In this document: positions 60,731 to 64,000 of the stretch, in pieces
Layout: the number at the start of each line of letters is the position of its first letter
Position numbering within the stretch: the first letter of the stretch is position 1
Assembly (NCBI GenBank): GCA_019722365.1
Contig: JADFUC010000709.1
Coordinates: 1,054,001-1,118,000 of the forward strand
Direction: 5' to 3'
DNA length: 64,000 nt
Origin: Lithospermum erythrorhizon
Taxonomy: Eukaryota > Streptophyta > Magnoliopsida > Boraginales > Boraginaceae
Notes under the pieces: model-generated
Databases searched by the model: none
Told to the model about the DNA's origin: nothing
What the model saw: the letters and a program-made list of their open reading frames with translations, nothing else
Position numbers and translations under genes: made by a program

Positions 60731-63700
60731 TCAAGAATACAGTCGTATTCGAGTTTTTATTGGCTCGCGGCATAAAGGACACGATGCCAAGGAGACACCG
60801 CAATCTTTGCAAGTCTGGCGAAAAATACACAAATACACATATGAAGAAGTGCATAAGGAAGTATCAAATGTTTCAACAGATGGTCTAAATGTTCTGTTAT
60901 GCTTGATTTATGGTTCTCATGTTAACGCTAAAGCTAACGTCTCCAAGTCATTTTTATCATAATAAGCTTCAAGTTATCCTACAATTCCTAGTTTCCTACA
61001 CCGATTTTGAAGACACGGAACCACAATTAGATAGTCATTGAACTGTTGTTTAGATCGACGTGAATAGATTATAGTTTGTGATTTCAGATGTTAAGCATAT
61101 AATCATCTTCGAGTATGAAAGTAACTAGAAGTTTAAATGCTTACCAGATGACCACATCCAAAAGCCATATCTTTGGGGTTTGTCAAACAGATAGGACAGA
61201 CCTTAAAAAAGAAAAGACCAAAGATTACTCAAGACCGTAAAGAAGATTGATAACTTCCATATGCATGGACTAAGGGCAAAATTACCTGTTCTGATGGTGG
61301 AACTGTTGCATCAGCTGGTGCGGAACTTGGAGTTTGAGTGATGGATTTAACTGCATTATCTTGCTCTGTAACTTCATGAGGAGGAGGGAGGGGCTTTCTT
61401 CGAGAATATGGACTTCTGGTAGAAGAGGGCGAGGGAACATTAAACGCCATAGGTTGCTCTTATCCACAATGACAAACACTACACAAGGTACATATTTTGC
61501 CTTACTCTGTATATGGGAGGCTAAGGGTGGCTCTATACTGAAATGGAATTTCCATCAGTGCAGCAAGCGCGAAGGCTGTTTCCTTTTTTGCCATATCCGA
61601 GTTTTCAGAGATTATTTTTGTGAAGTTGACAAACTGCATCATGGCGTCCAAATGGTCCAATGAATAATGAAAACAGAAACCATCAAACAGAATTACAGAA
61701 GAGCATGACGATAACAAGACTCAGGAAAATGAAACTGGACATTTCCTCTCACTACTAGACCCATAACTTTTTAATCTACCCAACTGCTTCTGTTCAAGTT
61801 ACAGTTAAGAAAATAATACTTTAGAGATTGCAGGAATACTTACGGCCAATCCATACATTAATCACTGACAGTAACAGTTATCAGAAGAAAAAGTACGAAG
61901 TACGAGTTAAGATGTGAAGTGAACATTGGAATGCATCATCAGATGTTTATAGTAGAAATTCGAATCACAATTGTTACTTTAGGTGGTACCTGGAAATTGT
62001 CAAATGCACGCTGGGGAATGTTATCATCAAATTGTTGCATTCCATCCCACGGTCCATCCCCCACACCGACAAGTATAATGGAAAGTGGATATTCACTGTA
62101 TGATGTGCCATATAATAAGTTAGAATATGTATGCTAAAATGACCCAAATCCACCAAAGCTGATCTCACCTTGCAGTGACAATGGCATTGATGGTTGCCTG
62201 TTCTTGTGGACTAAGCTGTCCAGCTGGCAAAGTATCATTTTTGGTAACCTTGTTCCAGATACGAATAAGAATCAGTAGCAAAAGGAGGAGGAGATAAGAG
62301 GGGATGGGAATTTAGGGAAAAAAGCTTTGTAACAGCACATAAAAAGCAGAAACAAATTATACAAACCTGACCATCTGCAATAATGACAAGGACGTGATAT
62401 TGCCTACTGTTTTTTTCTACAATGTTGATTGCAGCATCTATAATTGGCGCAAATGAGGTTGGCCCTGTAATTGAAGTGCTAGAGTTTAGAAGAAGGGTTG
62501 AATACTACAACAATAAAAGAACTATAGCCGCGCATGAGTAAGATATGATTGGAAATCCCTTGGAGACCTGTAAATGCATAAGTACTGAAAGAAGAAGAAA
62601 TCAACTTACAATTCTCCAAACTAGATGCAATATTATTTGGATCTCAGTTTGACAGCCTGTTCATGATGATCATTTCACTCTTATAATTAAAATGAATTTC
62701 CTTTATTAACTTTTATGGATGTTCACTCTTACAGTTACAGTGACTTAATGTCGTGCCTTAAAACATTTATTTCAGAAACAATTCTAGGACATCATAAAGA
62801 AATTATAGTAGACTATCATACCTGACAACTTCAAATGAGGAACAATTTCTCTATATCGCTTAAGAGCTTCTTCAAATCCTTGACAGGGCCGATCATCAGG
62901 ATAGAAACTGAAGACCCACTGATCATGTGTTGACACTTCAAAAAATAGATAGAATGTGAATAGCATTCTAAAACATCACTGAAAGCTTTGAAAGTTATAA
63001 GTACTCAAAACTAATCGGTTGAGTTTTACAAAATCAATATGCGAGAAATGAACTGGTATTGAGTGAGTAGACGACTTACAATCACCAAATCCAAAACAAG
63101 GTATCAAATTGTCTTCATCGAAAGGTGATAGGGTCGGCCCTATTATGGAGATAGCTTGCTCATATGGATTAAGCTGGCTACCAATCGCATGAAGGCTTTT
63201 CCTATGGAATGAACGCTTCCCTAAAGTAATTTCCAGGTGAGCTGGTCCTCCATTAAGTAAAAGAAAACTGAAGCATAATCAAGGTTGAGCAAACAGATTC
63301 ACCTGTCCACTCATTGCTCTTGGTAAAATCTATACCAAGGATTAGATTTGAGGATTCAAGGCCTGCTTCTCTCAATGAGTCTACAACCTGGGAACAAGAG
63401 AGTATTTTATTATTATTACGACCAAGGATCATATCCAGGTAAATCGAAGTTTCATGAAAAAGTAGAAAATATAAAAGACACAATTAACAAAACCAAATGT
63501 CACTGCAACAAGTTCGAAAGCAGAATCCTATGTCCTTTTCCATAAGTGCTCCCTTCAAGAAGAGAATCACTTTTCATTCCGTCTGCTTTCGAACTTGTTG
63601 CAGTGACATTTGGTTTTGTTAAACATAAGGTCATTTCCCCCATGGGTTAAACATAAGTCATTTCCAATCCCTTTTCTCTTCTTTAATGAGCACACGGAAT

Positions 63701-64000
63701 GAAAAGAACAAAGGTCGTAATCAGAGAGTCAAACATTTTTCTACACTTATTACTCAACAAAAAAAGTTATCTTGTTTTCTACCGCGGATGCACAGCCTCT
63801 GCCTCTTCAAAGTGACTATGTATTAGTAAGTTCAAACCAACATTAAGAACATCTGACATATACCATTTTTCTGTACGTTTCATCATCTAATCCTAATTAA
63901 CAAAGGTTGTTCCATGCCTCTAGAGTGTGGATATGATTGACCACATAGCACTTTTACAACAGATTGGCGAATTTAGTTTTTGAATTTCAGACTTGGGCTC
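60731..64000 (-). CDS. RGLG: RGLG-type RING E3 ubiquitin ligase (copine/vWA domain), 5' end off window
   Basis: Ubiquitin ligase of the RING DOMAIN LIGASE group, which takes part in hormone and stress signalling. The first visible exon, 63303-63387, encodes [20 protein letters not shown] and NEWTG, with the vWA MIDAS motif DxTxS. Then come [20 protein letters not shown] to [49 protein letters not shown] with [46 protein letters not shown], and [21 protein letters not shown] proline-rich linker ([18 protein letters not shown]) precedes a C3HC4 RING over two exons: [17 protein letters not shown] (61145-61201) and [20 protein letters not shown] (60731-60814). The N-terminal, myristoylation-type exon lies beyond 64000. 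The junction between exon 61506-61633 and the linker exon (from about 61456) cannot be phased, so a one-base error or unseen exon is likely there. Confidence 0.9.
63484..63622. repeat. Perfect 41-bp inverted repeat with 57-nt spacer
   Basis: The arms 63484-63524 and 63582-63622 are exact reverse complements around a 57-nt loop, in an intron of the RGLG gene. Next to it, TTAAACATAAG-GTCATTTCC occurs twice (about 63618 and 63645), and CTTTTCATTCCGT (loop) recurs inverted near 63695. A long hairpin is expected in RNA or single-stranded DNA. Confidence 0.9.

Noticed and set aside
63480..63720. Annotated microRNA precursor
   Set aside because: The 41-bp stem is perfect and symmetrical, unlike an established plant MIRNA, and I have no small-RNA evidence. 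Reported only as an inverted repeat.

Overview
The window is nuclear DNA of a eudicot plant. It is AT-rich, its genes are split by GT-AG introns, and the protein families are typically plant: Aux/IAA, WRI1-type AP2, group C bZIP, thylakoid TatA, WVD2-like and GH28. All assignments come from reading exons and splice sites by eye and comparing with remembered families. No search was run, and I cannot name the species.

Layout from left to right. 59-265 (-) is the first exon of a group C bZIP gene that runs off the left edge, followed by a tRNA-Ser(UGA) at 696-777 (-). 1017-5140 (-) is a NEPRO-like nucleolar protein gene. 6387-7711 (-) is thylakoid TatA/THA4. 9712-12533 (+) is an Aux/IAA gene whose third exon is broken. 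14783-20428 (-) is an ankyrin-TPR protein (TPR10-like). 21605-25973 (-) is a plastid-type FAD/NAD(P) oxidoreductase gene with several small frameshifts. 26478-28622 (-) is a WVD2-like TPX2-domain gene. About 9 kb then carries no gene I can recognise (28.6-37.9 kb). 37857-40553 (+) is a GH28 polygalacturonase. 41.0-41.9 kb is GC-richer foreign-looking DNA. 42757-45412 (+) is a truncated, frameshifted CPL4-like CTD phosphatase. 45975-49672 (+) is VPS36 (ESCRT-II). 50705-51979 (-) is DDA1. 53658-58269 (-) is a WRI1-like AP2 factor with a damaged micro-exon region. 60731 to the right edge (-) is an RGLG-type RING E3 ligase.

The genes do not form one pathway. As remembered, the bZIP/TatA pair resembles an Arabidopsis chromosome 5 neighbourhood (At5g28750-28770). 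Aux/IAA, ankyrin-TPR, FAD oxidoreductase and WVD2-like resemble At3g04730, 04710, 04650 and 04630 in the same order. The window therefore looks like a junction of conserved ancestral gene blocks.

The most distinctive signals are structural: small indels clustered in five genes; a repeat array in VPS36 that copies its own 5' splice site, plus a duplicated 3' splice site; a perfect 41-bp inverted repeat; a compact 185-bp insert between 15-bp direct repeats; SINE and Stowaway-like elements; and a strongly over-represented 9-mer. I see no convincing previously undescribed system.
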